DNA of 64,000 bases, taken from NCBI RefSeq assembly GCF_003268815.1, contig NZ_QLSV01000002.1, positions 186,001 to 250,000 of the forward strand. Direction: 5' to 3'. The translations under genes were made by a program, and so were the position numbers. A model generated the notes under the pieces. That model made no database searches, was not told the origin of the DNA, and worked only from the letters and a program-made list of their open reading frames with translations. This document shows positions 1 to 7,453 of this stretch, piece after piece. Origin of the DNA: Flavobacterium lacus. GTDB taxonomy: Bacteria; Bacteroidota; Bacteroidia; Flavobacteriales; Flavobacteriaceae. Positions within the stretch are counted from its first letter, which is position 1. Each line of letters begins with the position of its first letter.

Positions 1-595
1 GTACTTTTTCTACTGAATCTAACGCTCCACGGAATTCATTTCTACGGTGCACTAAGGTTACTTCTGAAGCCACATCAGAAAGGAAAATGCTCCAATCTAA
101 GGCCGAATCTCCACCACCGGAAATGACGATTTTTTTCCCACGGTACTTTTCAGGATCTTTCACAAAATAGTCAACACCGCGATCATTTTGTTCGTAAAAT
201 TCGATGTCTTTCAGAATTGGTTTTCTAGGTTCGAATGTGCCTAAACCGCCTGCAATTGCAATTGCTTTTGCCTGGTGTTGCGTTCCTTTGTTAGTGGTCA
301 CGATGAAACTTCCGTCTTCCAGTTTTTCGATGGTTTCTGCGGTTTCTCCCAAGGTAAATCCGGGTTGAAATTGCTTGATTTGTTCCATCAAATTGATGAC
401 CAAATCGCCTGCCAATACTTCGGGATAGCCGGGAATATCGTATATTGGTTTTTTGGGATATAATTCGGCTAATTGACCGCCGGGCTGCGGAAGTGCATCA
501 ATGAGATGACATTTTAATTTTAATAATCCTGCTTCGAAAACAGTGAAAAGTCCGGTCGGGCCGGCTCCAATAATAAGTATGTCGGTTTGTATCAT
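1..595 (-). CDS. NAD(P)/FAD-dependent oxidoreductase, ferredoxin-NADP reductase type (partial, 3' end outside window)
   Basis: About 198 N-terminal residues are visible; the gene runs off the window edge. It starts MIQTDILIIGAGPTGL, a dinucleotide-binding fold with GxGxxG near residues 10-15, followed by PQPGGQL. A second nucleotide-binding motif, GGGDSALDW, lies near residue 160. This two-Rossmann layout without a CxxC active site in the visible part fits the thioredoxin-reductase-like ferredoxin/flavodoxin NADP+ reductases, which move electrons between NADPH and a small Fe-S or flavin carrier in the cytosol. The ATG at 595 is the first good start. It is followed downstream on the chromosome by Fe-S assembly genes on the same strand, but the 314-bp gap argues against a shared transcript. 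Confidence 0.85.
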   Translation of the reverse strand, partial: MIQTDILIIGAGPTGLFTVFEAGLLKLKCHLIDALPQPGGQLAELYPKKPIYDIPGYPEVLAGDLVINLMEQIKQFQPGFTLGETAETIEKLEDGSFIVTTNKGTQHQAKAIAIAGGLGTFEPRKPILKDIEFYEQNDRGVDYFVKDPEKYRGKKIVISGGGDSALDWSIFLSDVASEVTLVHRRNEFRGALDSVEKV

Positions 596-607
596 TCTTT
601 TTAAGTT

Positions 608-630
608 ACTAAGGTTCTGAGTTGCTGAGG
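608..630. repeat. Interspersed 23-bp repeat, copy 1
   Basis: ACTAAGGTTCTGAGTTGCTG followed by AGG. It matches 41699-41721 at 22 of 23 positions. Both copies sit just upstream of a minus-strand start codon (595 and 41680), within the likely untranslated leader. Confidence 0.7.
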
Positions 631-855
631 TTCTGAGGTTTTTAAATGCTGAGCATCTGAGCAACTGAGTTTTTAGGTTTTACTTTGCGAAAATAGTTCT
701 TCTTTTTTCTTTTGGATATGATATTTGTCAGTTAGCCCGGACTGCGTGAGGGATAGCAGCGGAAAGCCCGGAGCACAAAAAACAAATTTTGTTGGACTCA
801 AAAAACGACCAACGGAAGCTCTTTTGTGACCTTAGAAAATTGTTTTTTCTGGGCG

Positions 856-875
856 ATCCCGATAGCTATCGGGAT
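856..875. repeat. 20-bp perfect palindrome (REP-like)
   Basis: ATCCCGATAGCTATCGGGAT is perfectly self-complementary. It lies downstream of the NifU-like gene (stop at 910), so it could form a hairpin at the 3' end of that transcript, although no T-tract follows. Surrounding words recur imperfectly between 735 and 900, as in REP-type elements. Confidence 0.6.
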
Positions 876-909
876 GGAGCGGATAGCCCGTACACGCCCA
901 ACTAAAAAA

Positions 910-1149
910 TTAGGATACGTTTTCGACTGTTTCGATTTGTGGCACATATTTTTTAATGGTGGTTTCTACTCCAGCTTTCAAGGTCATTTGATTGACGCTG
1001 CAGCCTACGCATGCACCTTCGAGACGAACTTTAACGTGTTTATCGTCGAGGACATCGATGAGAGAAATGTTTCCGCCGTCTGATTCCAGGAATGGACGGA
1101 TTTCATCTAAGGCTTTTTCAATTCCTAATCTAATTTCTTCTTTTGTCAT
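910..1149 (-). CDS. NifU-like C-terminal domain protein (Fe-S scaffold/carrier)
   Basis: 79 residues, a single NifU C-terminal (Nfu) domain. The hallmark CxxC is visible in GACVGCSVNQMTLK around residues 46-49, preceded by the LESDGGNISLIDV segment of the family. Such proteins bind a bridging 4Fe-4S cluster and hand it to apoproteins in the cytosol. Its ATG overlaps the stop codon of the upstream mrp gene by one base (TAATG), so the two are translationally coupled and very likely work together in cluster delivery. The length is normal for the stand-alone form found in Bacteroidota. Confidence 0.93.
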   Translation of the reverse strand: MTKEEIRLGIEKALDEIRPFLESDGGNISLIDVLDDKHVKVRLEGACVGCSVNQMTLKAGVETTIKKYVPQIETVENVS

Positions 1150-2294
1150 TATTTCTTTCCTTTTACAGCCGAACAGCCGGCCATTGTGGTGATTTTTATT
1201 GCTTCTGTTGGTGGTAAACTTTCATTACGATTAACCACTTCTTGCACTACGTTTCGAGCAATTTCTTCGAAAGCGGCTTCTAACGGCGTGGCAGTTTGAA
1301 GAGCGGCGGGACGACCATAATCTCCGGCTTCTCGAATACTTTGTATTAATGGAATCTCGCCAAGCATTGGCACTTGTAAATCTTGTGCTAAGTTTTTGGC
1401 TCCTTCTTTTCCAAAGATATAATATTTGTTGTTGGGTAATTCTTCCGGCGTGAAATAAGCCATATTTTCAATGATTCCTAACACGGGAACGCTGATTGCA
1501 TCGGATAAAAACATGGAAACCCCTTTTTTGGCATCAGCCAAAGCAACGGCTTGCGGCGTGCTCACAACAACAGCTCCAGTGATAGGCAGCGATTGCATGA
1601 TAGAAAGGTGAATATCGCCCGTTCCGGGTGGTAAATCGATGAGCAGGAAGTCGAGTTGACCCCAATCAGCATCAAAAATCATTTGGTTTAAGGCTTTGGC
1701 AGCCATCGGTCCACGCCAAATAACGGCTTGATCCGGTTTGGTAAAAAATCCGATGGAAAGTATTTTTACTTCGTAACTTTCAACGGGTTTCATTTTTGAT
1801 TTTCCGTCGACCTCAACAGAGATTGGTTTTTCATTTTCAATATCAAACATTATTGGCATTGATGGCCCGTAAATATCTGCATCTAAAACTCCAACATTGA
1901 AACCCATTTTGGCTAATGTTACGGCTAAATTGGCTGTAACTGTGGATTTCCCCACACCGCCTTTCCCGGAAGCAATGGCAACAATGTTGCTGATTCCCGG
2001 AATTGGTTTTCCTTTGATTAGATTTGGATTTTCGGGTTTTGCGGGAGCTTCTACTTTGATATTGACTTTTACTTTGGCTTTTTCGTACACCAAATCGTGG
2101 ATGGTTTTGATGATGTCAACTTCTGCTCTTTTTTTGATGTGCAAAGCTGGGGTTGACAAGAGTAATTCTACTACTACTTCGTCGCCAAAAGTGAGTACAT
2201 TTTGCACAGCTCCACTTTCAACCATATTCTTTCCTTCGCCAGCCACAGAAATGGTTTCCAAGGCTTTGAGTATTTCTTTTCTGTCGAGTTTCAT
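1149..2294 (-). CDS. mrp: Mrp/NBP35-family ATP-binding Fe-S carrier
   Basis: 381 residues. The N-terminal 85 residues match a MIP18/DUF59 domain (VVVELLLSTPALHIKKRAEVD region); then comes a deviant Walker A P-loop, SGKGGVGKST, at 109-118, and the switch/kinase segments LDADIYGPS and LIDLPPGTGD typical of MinD/Mrp ATPases. Mrp proteins carry 4Fe-4S clusters to target enzymes in an ATP-dependent way. The C-terminus has one late Cys (MAGCSAVKGKK). It is the first gene of a two-gene operon with the NifU-like gene. A promoter-like element lies at 2370-2377. Confidence 0.95.
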   Translation of the reverse strand: MKLDRKEILKALETISVAGEGKNMVESGAVQNVLTFGDEVVVELLLSTPALHIKKRAEVDIIKTIHDLVYEKAKVKVNIKVEAPAKPENPNLIKGKPIPGISNIVAIASGKGGVGKSTVTANLAVTLAKMGFNVGVLDADIYGPSMPIMFDIENEKPISVEVDGKSKMKPVESYEVKILSIGFFTKPDQAVIWRGPMAAKALNQMIFDADWGQLDFLLIDLPPGTGDIHLSIMQSLPITGAVVVSTPQAVALADAKKGVSMFLSDAISVPVLGIIENMAYFTPEELPNNKYYIFGKEGAKNLAQDLQVPMLGEIPLIQSIREAGDYGRPAALQTATPLEAAFEEIARNVVQEVVNRNESLPPTEAIKITTMAGCSAVKGKK

Positions 2295-2369
2295 AATTTA
2301 CCTCACCCCAAATTTTGGGCAATTTTAAGTTAATAAAAAATCAGCTTTATTTAAACTGAATTTATAGTG

Positions 2370-2377
2370 CAAAGATA
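2370..2377 (-). promoter_or_regulatory. Bacteroidota -7 element upstream of mrp
   Basis: Reads TATCTTTG on the minus strand, a perfect TAnnTTTG match, 75 bases before the mrp start. No exact TTG was found at the expected -33 distance, so only half of the promoter is supported. Confidence 0.5.
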
Positions 2378-2439
2378 ATACGAAAAGTAGAGAAACAGTA
2401 GTTAAAGAATTGAAAATGTTTATGGAGGGATAAGCGGAA

Positions 2440-2468
2440 GGTTATAGGTAAAAGGTAATGGGTTATTG
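2440..2468. repeat. Direct repeat, copy 1, flanking the ATL-LysE pair
   Basis: Begins GGTTATAGGTAAAAGGTAAT. It matches 3489-3517 at 26 of 29 positions in the same orientation, so the two copies bracket the genes at 2514-3481. Confidence 0.55.
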
Positions 2469-2513
2469 TAAAAATGTAGTGCTTTTGTAATTATTTGAAA
2501 AATTAGGAAATAA

Positions 2514-2837
2514 TTACAAGGTAACCTTCGGTTCCCAAAAAACCTTCTCGAAATCAACAATTTGATTATCAACGACTTTTATTCCTTCACTTTCTAACAA
2601 TTGCTGCATTAAGTTAGTGCCTTGAAAATGATGTTTTCCGGAGAGAATTCCTTTTCGATTGACCACTCGATGTGCAGGAACATCTTCCCTATTATGAGAA
2701 GCATTCATCGCCCAACCTACCATTCGGGCAGAACGAGCCGTGCCTAAAGCTTTGGCAATTGCTCCATAGGAAGTGACTCTTCCGTATGGAATTTCTTTGG
2801 CGATGGCGTAAACTCTTTCAAAAAAATTTTCTTCCAT
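2514..2837 (-). CDS. Alkyltransferase-like protein (MGMT-family DNA-binding domain without catalytic Cys)
   Basis: 107 residues, corresponding to the DNA-binding half of O6-alkylguanine-DNA alkyltransferase: helix-turn-helix segment IPYGRVTSYGAIAKALG, then VGWAMNASHNR and PAHRVVNRKG at about 54-63. In true methyltransferases the motif is PCHRV; here the acceptor Cys is Ala, which is the signature of ATL proteins. ATLs bind alkylated guanine and, by family knowledge, recruit nucleotide excision repair instead of repairing directly. The length fits ATLs. The lysE-like gene starts 644 bases upstream on the same strand and ends 11 bases before this start, so the two are probably co-transcribed. 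Confidence 0.9.
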   Translation of the reverse strand: MEENFFERVYAIAKEIPYGRVTSYGAIAKALGTARSARMVGWAMNASHNREDVPAHRVVNRKGILSGKHHFQGTNLMQQLLESEGIKVVDNQIVDFEKVFWEPKVTL

Positions 2838-2848
2838 CTTTCAAAGTA

Positions 2849-3481
2849 TTACTGATAAACAATTTTGAAAAGGGCGAACAAAGCCACAAGTCCGGTTATT
2901 GAACCAATGACATAATTGATGTTTCTGGATAAGAAGGAATCCTTTTTTTCCTTTCCCTTAAAAAAAGAAATATATCCAAAAAACACTAAAAAAGCAGCAA
3001 TGGCTGAAGCTGCCGAAAAAGCATAAATAAAAAACGCATCAAAATTAAAATAACCATACGAACCCAATGTGATACTCACAAAAACATAGTACGGAATTGG
3101 AAATAAATTGAGTGAAGACAACAACATCCCTAAAAAGAAACGACTTGATTTGCTTCGCATTTTAATTTCTTCTTTCTTTTTTTTGGTTTTAGGCTTTTTT
3201 GCTATCCACAAGAAATAAACCGTCAAGATCGTAAAAATTACTAAACCTATTTCCTGTAAAACGGTACTGATATTGGCTCTTCTATCAATAAACCGAGAAA
3301 ACAAGACCGCTAGTAACGTTTGAAAAAAAACAATAATCGAAGCTCCAAATGCAAACCATAAGGCACGATTTCTTCCATCACGCATACTCACTTTTGCGGC
3401 AGTCATGTTGAGCAATCCGGGTGGAGTTGTTCCGATGGCTGCGGCTGAAAGTCCGAGAATGATGGGAAGGGTGAGGTTCAT
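2849..3481 (-). CDS. LysE-family membrane exporter
   Basis: 210 residues with about six hydrophobic helices. The N-terminal segment ILGLSAAAIGTTPPGLLNMTA is the first helix with the small/Pro-Gly motif of the LysE/RhtB fold, and a lysine-rich loop (KKPKTKKKKEEIK) divides the two halves. The family exports amino acids or related small molecules through the inner membrane. The substrate cannot be read from the sequence. It lies just upstream of the alkyltransferase-like gene on the same strand, and the pair is bracketed by direct repeats. Confidence 0.8.
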   Translation of the reverse strand: MNLTLPIILGLSAAAIGTTPPGLLNMTAAKVSMRDGRNRALWFAFGASIIVFFQTLLAVLFSRFIDRRANISTVLQEIGLVIFTILTVYFLWIAKKPKTKKKKEEIKMRSKSSRFFLGMLLSSLNLFPIPYYVFVSITLGSYGYFNFDAFFIYAFSAASAIAAFLVFFGYISFFKGKEKKDSFLSRNINYVIGSITGLVALFALFKIVYQ

Positions 3482-3488
3482 TTATTGT

Positions 3489-3517
3489 GGTTATTGGTAA
3501 AAGGTGATGGGTAATTG
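3489..3517. repeat. Direct repeat, copy 2, flanking the ATL-LysE pair
   Basis: Begins GGTTATTGGTAAAAGGTGAT; 26 of 29 positions match the copy at 2440-2468. It lies between the trmB stop and the LysE start. Confidence 0.55.
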
Positions 3518-3522
3518 GTTGT

Positions 3523-4197
3523 TTACTTTATCTTAAATTGTATATAGGTTATCGCTTTATTAATTTCTAAATATTGTTTTTCATAGAATGTTTGAATGGC
3601 TGTCACCACTTCCGGCGAACCTTCGTTTCGATAGACATTATGGTTAGCATAAATCACTTCATGACCTTCACCGTGCAATAGACCGAGTGTGTAGCCATGC
3701 ATGAATTCGCTATCTGTTTTCAAATGAACAATTCCGTCTTTTTTAAGCACTTTTTTATAGCGTTGTAAAAATTCGGTATTTGTCATTCTGTGTTTGGTTC
3801 GTTTGTATTTGATTTGCGGATCGGGAAACGTTATCCAAATTTCATCCACTTCATTTTCGGCAAAACAGTATTCAATCAATTCAATTTGTGTGCGAAGAAA
3901 GCCAACATTATTCAACCCGGTTTCCACAGCTGTTTTTGCACCACGCCAAAATCGAGCACCTTTAATATCTATTCCAATAAAATTTTTGTTAGGGTAGCGT
4001 TCTGCTAATCCAACGGAATATTCGCCTTTTCCACATCCTAATTCCAAAACAATTGGGTTGTCATTTTTAAAAAAGTTTTTATTCCAATTTCCTTTCCATT
4101 CAAAATCGCCCGAAACCACTTCTTCTCGGGTTGGTTCTATTACATTTTGAAACGTTTCATTCTCTTTAAAACGCTTTAATTTATTCTTACTTCCCAC
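3523..4197 (-). CDS. trmB: tRNA (guanosine(46)-N7)-methyltransferase
   Basis: 224 residues, full length for TrmB. The SAM-binding motif LELGCGKGEYSVGLAERYP lies near 51-69, followed by FIGIDIKGARFWRGAKTA and the substrate-site motif IWITFPDPQIKYKRTKHRM. The enzyme methylates G46 in the tRNA variable loop using SAM. The ATG at 4197 is chosen because it opens the usual lysine-rich N-terminus. It is divergent from the glycosyltransferase gene at 4284, and a -7 element is present at 4239-4246. Confidence 0.96.
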   Translation of the reverse strand: MGSKNKLKRFKENETFQNVIEPTREEVVSGDFEWKGNWNKNFFKNDNPIVLELGCGKGEYSVGLAERYPNKNFIGIDIKGARFWRGAKTAVETGLNNVGFLRTQIELIEYCFAENEVDEIWITFPDPQIKYKRTKHRMTNTEFLQRYKKVLKKDGIVHLKTDSEFMHGYTLGLLHGEGHEVIYANHNVYRNEGSPEVVTAIQTFYEKQYLEINKAITYIQFKIK

Positions 4198-4238
4198 TTA
4201 ATTTAATTTTTTGGTAAAATTAGGGAAATATACCCAAT

Positions 4239-4246
4239 CAAAATTA
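4239..4246 (-). promoter_or_regulatory. -7 element upstream of trmB
   Basis: TAATTTTG on the minus strand matches TAnnTTTG exactly, 42 bases upstream of the start. A matching TTG at -33 is not obvious. Confidence 0.45.
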
Positions 4247-4283
4247 ATAGTACCTTTACAGTTATTAAATGAGTTATTAAGAC

Positions 4284-5354
4284 TTGGAAACTGCAAAACC
4301 AAAAATTCTCGTTGCTCCCTTAAATTGGGGACTCGGTCACGCCACACGATGCATTCCGATTATCGAAGCTTTGTTGGAAAACAATTTTGAACCCGTTATC
4401 GCTTCCGATGGTGTGGCTCTGCACATTTTGCAGAAAGAATTTCCGGAATTAATTTTTTTGGAATTGCCTTCCTATCAAATTGAATATGCCAAAAATGGTG
4501 CTTTTTTTAAATGGAAACTGATTAAAAACAGTCCGAAAATGATGGAAGCCATTTATATGGAAAGAAAATTGGTGAAAAAGTGGGTAAAAGAATATGATCT
4601 TTCAGGTATTATATCCGATAATCGATTAGGCATTTATTCTAAAAAAGTGCCTTCTGTTTTTATTACGCATCAATTGAATGTATTAACCGGAAACACGAGT
4701 TGGATTACCAGTAAGCTACATCAATATATCATTAAAAAATATGAAGAATGTTGGGTGCCGGATGTAGCAGAAATTCCGAACCTGACCGGAAAATTAGGTC
4801 ATTTAAAAAATCCTCATTTTAAAATCAATTACATTGGTCCTCTAAGTCGTTTAAATAAAAAAGATTTGCCAAAGAAATATGATTTAATGGTTATTCTTTC
4901 CGGTCCGGAACCACAGCGATCGATGTTGGAAATGCATTTGAAAGAAGAAATAAAAAGATATGTTGGCGATGTTGTTTTTGTTCGCGGAGTGATAGAACCT
5001 GAACAAAAATCGGAACAAATTGACCATGTGACTTTTTATAATTTTATGACATCGGCACAACTTGAACAAACGTTTAACGAAAGTGAATTAGTGCTTTGTC
5101 GTTCCGGTTACACCACCGTTATGGATTTGGCAAAATTGGGAAAAAAAGCCTTTTTTATTCCGACTCCCGGCCAATTTGAACAGGAATATTTAGCCAAAAA
5201 ATATAAAAAAGATGGTGTTGTTCCGTTTGCCAAACAAGAAAAGTTTGTCATCGAAAATTTATATGAAGTGGATTTGTATAAAGGATTACAAAGTTTTAAA
5301 AACAACTTAAATTGGAAGAATTTATTTCTGCTTTTTGATAAAAAAACTAACTAA
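4284..5354 (+). CDS. MurG-like glycosyltransferase family protein
   Basis: 356 residues. The N-terminus KILVAPLNWGLGHATRCIPI is the glycine-rich first strand-loop of GT-B glycosyltransferases of the UDP-GlcNAc transferase type, and the C-terminal half has LCRSGYTTVMDLAKLGKKAFFIPTPG, the donor-binding region with an SGxxTxxD pattern. The acceptor and sugar are unknown. The start is a TTG at 4284: an in-frame stop (4278-4280) lies two codons upstream, and the next Met codons are far inside the fold, so TTG is the only sensible start. It converges with the fructokinase gene, overlapping it by 8 bases. Confidence 0.8.
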   Translation: METAKPKILVAPLNWGLGHATRCIPIIEALLENNFEPVIASDGVALHILQKEFPELIFLELPSYQIEYAKNGAFFKWKLIKNSPKMMEAIYMERKLVKKWVKEYDLSGIISDNRLGIYSKKVPSVFITHQLNVLTGNTSWITSKLHQYIIKKYEECWVPDVAEIPNLTGKLGHLKNPHFKINYIGPLSRLNKKDLPKKYDLMVILSGPEPQRSMLEMHLKEEIKRYVGDVVFVRGVIEPEQKSEQIDHVTFYNFMTSAQLEQTFNESELVLCRSGYTTVMDLAKLGKKAFFIPTPGQFEQEYLAKKYKKDGVVPFAKQEKFVIENLYEVDLYKGLQSFKNNLNWKNLFLLFDKKTN

Positions 5355-6306
5355 TTAAAGCATTGATGTCGATATGATCCGGTAATCTACCTACGTTTTG
5401 CAGTTTAATTCCGGCTAATTTTTGAGCAATCGTTATGCTTTCCACCAATGATTTATGGTTGAGTTGGGCATAGAGGAAACCGGTCCAAAATGCATCTCCG
5501 GCCCCGGTAGCGTCTTTTATTTCTTTGACCGGTAAAGCTTCTTGAAATATAAGTCCATTTAGTTTGTCCGATAAAACTACTCCTTTTTTACCTTTTGTTA
5601 AACAAATGGTTTGCGCCCCCATTGCATGAAAAAATTCAAAAATATAATCTTCGGATTTCATGGATGCAAACAATCGGTAACAGTCATCTTCACTTATTTT
5701 TACTAACGGATCAGTAGCCAAATATCGTTTGATAATCTCAATTGCTTCGTGTCGGTTAGGCCAAATTCGCTCTGAAAAATTCAGATCGATACTCAATTTT
5801 AATCCTAATTCCTTCGCTCTTTCGGCACGTCTCAAAATAGTTTCGCGGGCAGGGTTTCTACTTAATGCGAAACACGTGGTATGAAAGATTTTAGATTTCA
5901 TAAGAAGTTCATCTGGGATTTGACTCGGGTAAATTTCGCAATCTGCTTCTCTATAAGGAATAAAATCAGGGGTTTCTGTTGACTTTGAAACAAAAATAAC
6001 GGAAGTAGGCTTTTCTTCCGATTTAAAAATATAGTCAGTTTGAACACCATTTGCTTTCAGTTTTCTAATAATGTAATCCCCTAAACCATCTTGTCCACAA
6101 GTAGCGACAAGAACAGCATTAAGTCCTAATCGAGAGGCATTTACCGCTACATTTGTAGGTGAACCTCCTAAAAAACGGTGGTAATCTTTTGTTCTGTTTA
6201 TGGAAGTATTAATTTCATGACCAATAAAATCGATTAAAACTTCGCCTACTGCAAGTATGTCAGTTGTTTTTTCCACTTTAAAAAAATAATTTAAAATCCT
6301 CTTCAA
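5347..6306 (-). CDS. PfkB-family carbohydrate kinase, probable fructokinase
   Basis: 319 residues from the ATG. It carries the ribokinase-family sugar signature (FLGGSPTNVAVNASRLG) and the catalytic anion-hole motif DATGAGDAFWTGF near the C-terminus. Members phosphorylate fructose or a related sugar with ATP in the cytosol. The ATG start overlaps the upstream hydrolase by 29 bases; a GTG at 6276 (residue 11, before EKTTDILAVGE) would begin one base after the hydrolase stop and give a more typical N-terminus, so it is a real alternative. It is the last gene of the sugar locus. Confidence 0.9.
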   Translation of the reverse strand: MKRILNYFFKVEKTTDILAVGEVLIDFIGHEINTSINRTKDYHRFLGGSPTNVAVNASRLGLNAVLVATCGQDGLGDYIIRKLKANGVQTDYIFKSEEKPTSVIFVSKSTETPDFIPYREADCEIYPSQIPDELLMKSKIFHTTCFALSRNPARETILRRAERAKELGLKLSIDLNFSERIWPNRHEAIEIIKRYLATDPLVKISEDDCYRLFASMKSEDYIFEFFHAMGAQTICLTKGKKGVVLSDKLNGLIFQEALPVKEIKDATGAGDAFWTGFLYAQLNHKSLVESITIAQKLAGIKLQNVGRLPDHIDINALIS

Positions 6307-7453
6307 TTGTTTTTTCTACTAGTATAGTTGCCGCTGCACTCCACGCACAAAACCGAACACCATTAGGTTCTCCTGTTTCTGAATTGAAATTTTCATAAAA
6401 TCCAAAATCAGCTTTTTCATTTGCACTATTTAAAGAATTTAATACATTTTCACATTCTTGGTCCATCCCCAATTGGTGTAGTGCCATTCCAAAAAAACCA
6501 TTCACCATAGGCCAACTTCCGCCATTATGAAACTCGTAGGGTTGGTTTCTGAATTCGTATTTGCAGTTGTTTTTTAATATATTCCACTCCCAGTCGGCTG
6601 GTTGTATGGGCGGCCAAAAAGCCGGTATTAATTGTAACGGTAAATTGTTTTTCAATTTTATAGCCTGCTCCATCATTTTTCGTTGAAAGGAGAGTTCTCC
6701 GATATTTAAAATCACTGCCAATGCGTGAGCAAAAGCATCAAAATACATTTTGTACCCAGCAGGTGAAAAGGAGCAAGGCATAAAATCTTTTATTTCTGCT
6801 TCTTGGTAGGCTTTCGGGTGCACTTTTTCGGATGCCGCATTTGGCAAAAAATTATGTTCGACTTTGTCAGTAATTGCTTTTATTTTGTGTGTCAATTCGT
6901 CACTTTCAAGAAAATAATTATAACTTTTTAACGCCCAGATACGTAAAAGCTGATCGTATAAAACATAGCCCTCTGTAATATATTCATCGGCCCAATTCCC
7001 GGATATTGGCACATAAATCAAGTGATTATTATTGAATTCCCAACAATCCAATAAACGAATCGCTTTTTCTATATTGGATTTATATTTTTTAATAATTTCT
7101 TTTTCTTTTTTAAAAAAAGCCAATTGACAAACTCCTATTATAAACCATGTTACCGCATCAACTCTTCCGGTTAACCCGCCGTAACTTACCTCAACACCAT
7201 TTTCTGCAAGATAAACATTGGAAGGAATGGTGCCCTTTTCATGTTGATGAGTAGCTAAGGTTTCAAGGGTTTTTTCAAATGTTTTAATTAACATTTCATC
7301 TTTAGAGGCCAAAGCTGCCAAGCCGCAAATCACGCCATCACGTGCCCAAACTCGCTTGTAGTTTGAAATGTCATTTGCCGAAGCTTCAAAACCATGCGGT
7401 GATGAAACATTATTTAACAATTCGACTGCTTTATGATAGACTAATGAATTCAT
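6278..7453 (-). CDS. (alpha/alpha)6-barrel glycoside hydrolase, GH100-like; candidate sucrose-cleaving enzyme
   Basis: 391 residues, no signal peptide, so cytosolic. Visible motifs are NYKRVWARDGVICGLA near residues 31-46 (an acidic residue in the position expected of the catalytic Asp of alpha/alpha-barrel hydrolases) and NQPYEFHNGGSWPMVNGF late in the protein, which resembles the NGGSWP segment of neutral/alkaline invertases of family GH100. Homologues are often labelled amylo-alpha-1,6-glucosidase. Its neighbours are an SUT/GPH-type sugar transporter and a fructokinase, which favours hydrolysis of an imported fructoside such as sucrose. The family is recognised with good confidence; the substrate is inferred. 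It overlaps the transporter stop by 4 bases. Confidence 0.72.
   Translation of the reverse strand: MNSLVYHKAVELLNNVSSPHGFEASANDISNYKRVWARDGVICGLAALASKDEMLIKTFEKTLETLATHQHEKGTIPSNVYLAENGVEVSYGGLTGRVDAVTWFIIGVCQLAFFKKEKEIIKKYKSNIEKAIRLLDCWEFNNNHLIYVPISGNWADEYITEGYVLYDQLLRIWALKSYNYFLESDELTHKIKAITDKVEHNFLPNAASEKVHPKAYQEAEIKDFMPCSFSPAGYKMYFDAFAHALAVILNIGELSFQRKMMEQAIKLKNNLPLQLIPAFWPPIQPADWEWNILKNNCKYEFRNQPYEFHNGGSWPMVNGFFGMALHQLGMDQECENVLNSLNSANEKADFGFYENFNSETGEPNGVRFCAWSAAATILVEKTIEEDFKLFF

Larger units (their letters stand above)
596..909. other. Gene-free interval with repeat-like, GC-richer sequence
   Basis: No credible gene. The part near 601-675 is built from short reiterations of CTGAG/CTAAGG words, and 735-900 contains GC-richer words (AGCCCGG, GCGGA-AGCCCG) repeated in variant form around a 20-bp perfect palindrome at 856-875. 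An 85-codon open frame across 826-1083 is the antisense shadow of the NifU-like gene plus this repeat and is not a gene. Confidence 0.6.

Noticed and set aside
826..1083. 85-codon plus-strand open frame
   Set aside because: Antisense to the NifU-like gene and to a palindromic repeat; no plausible start context or homology.
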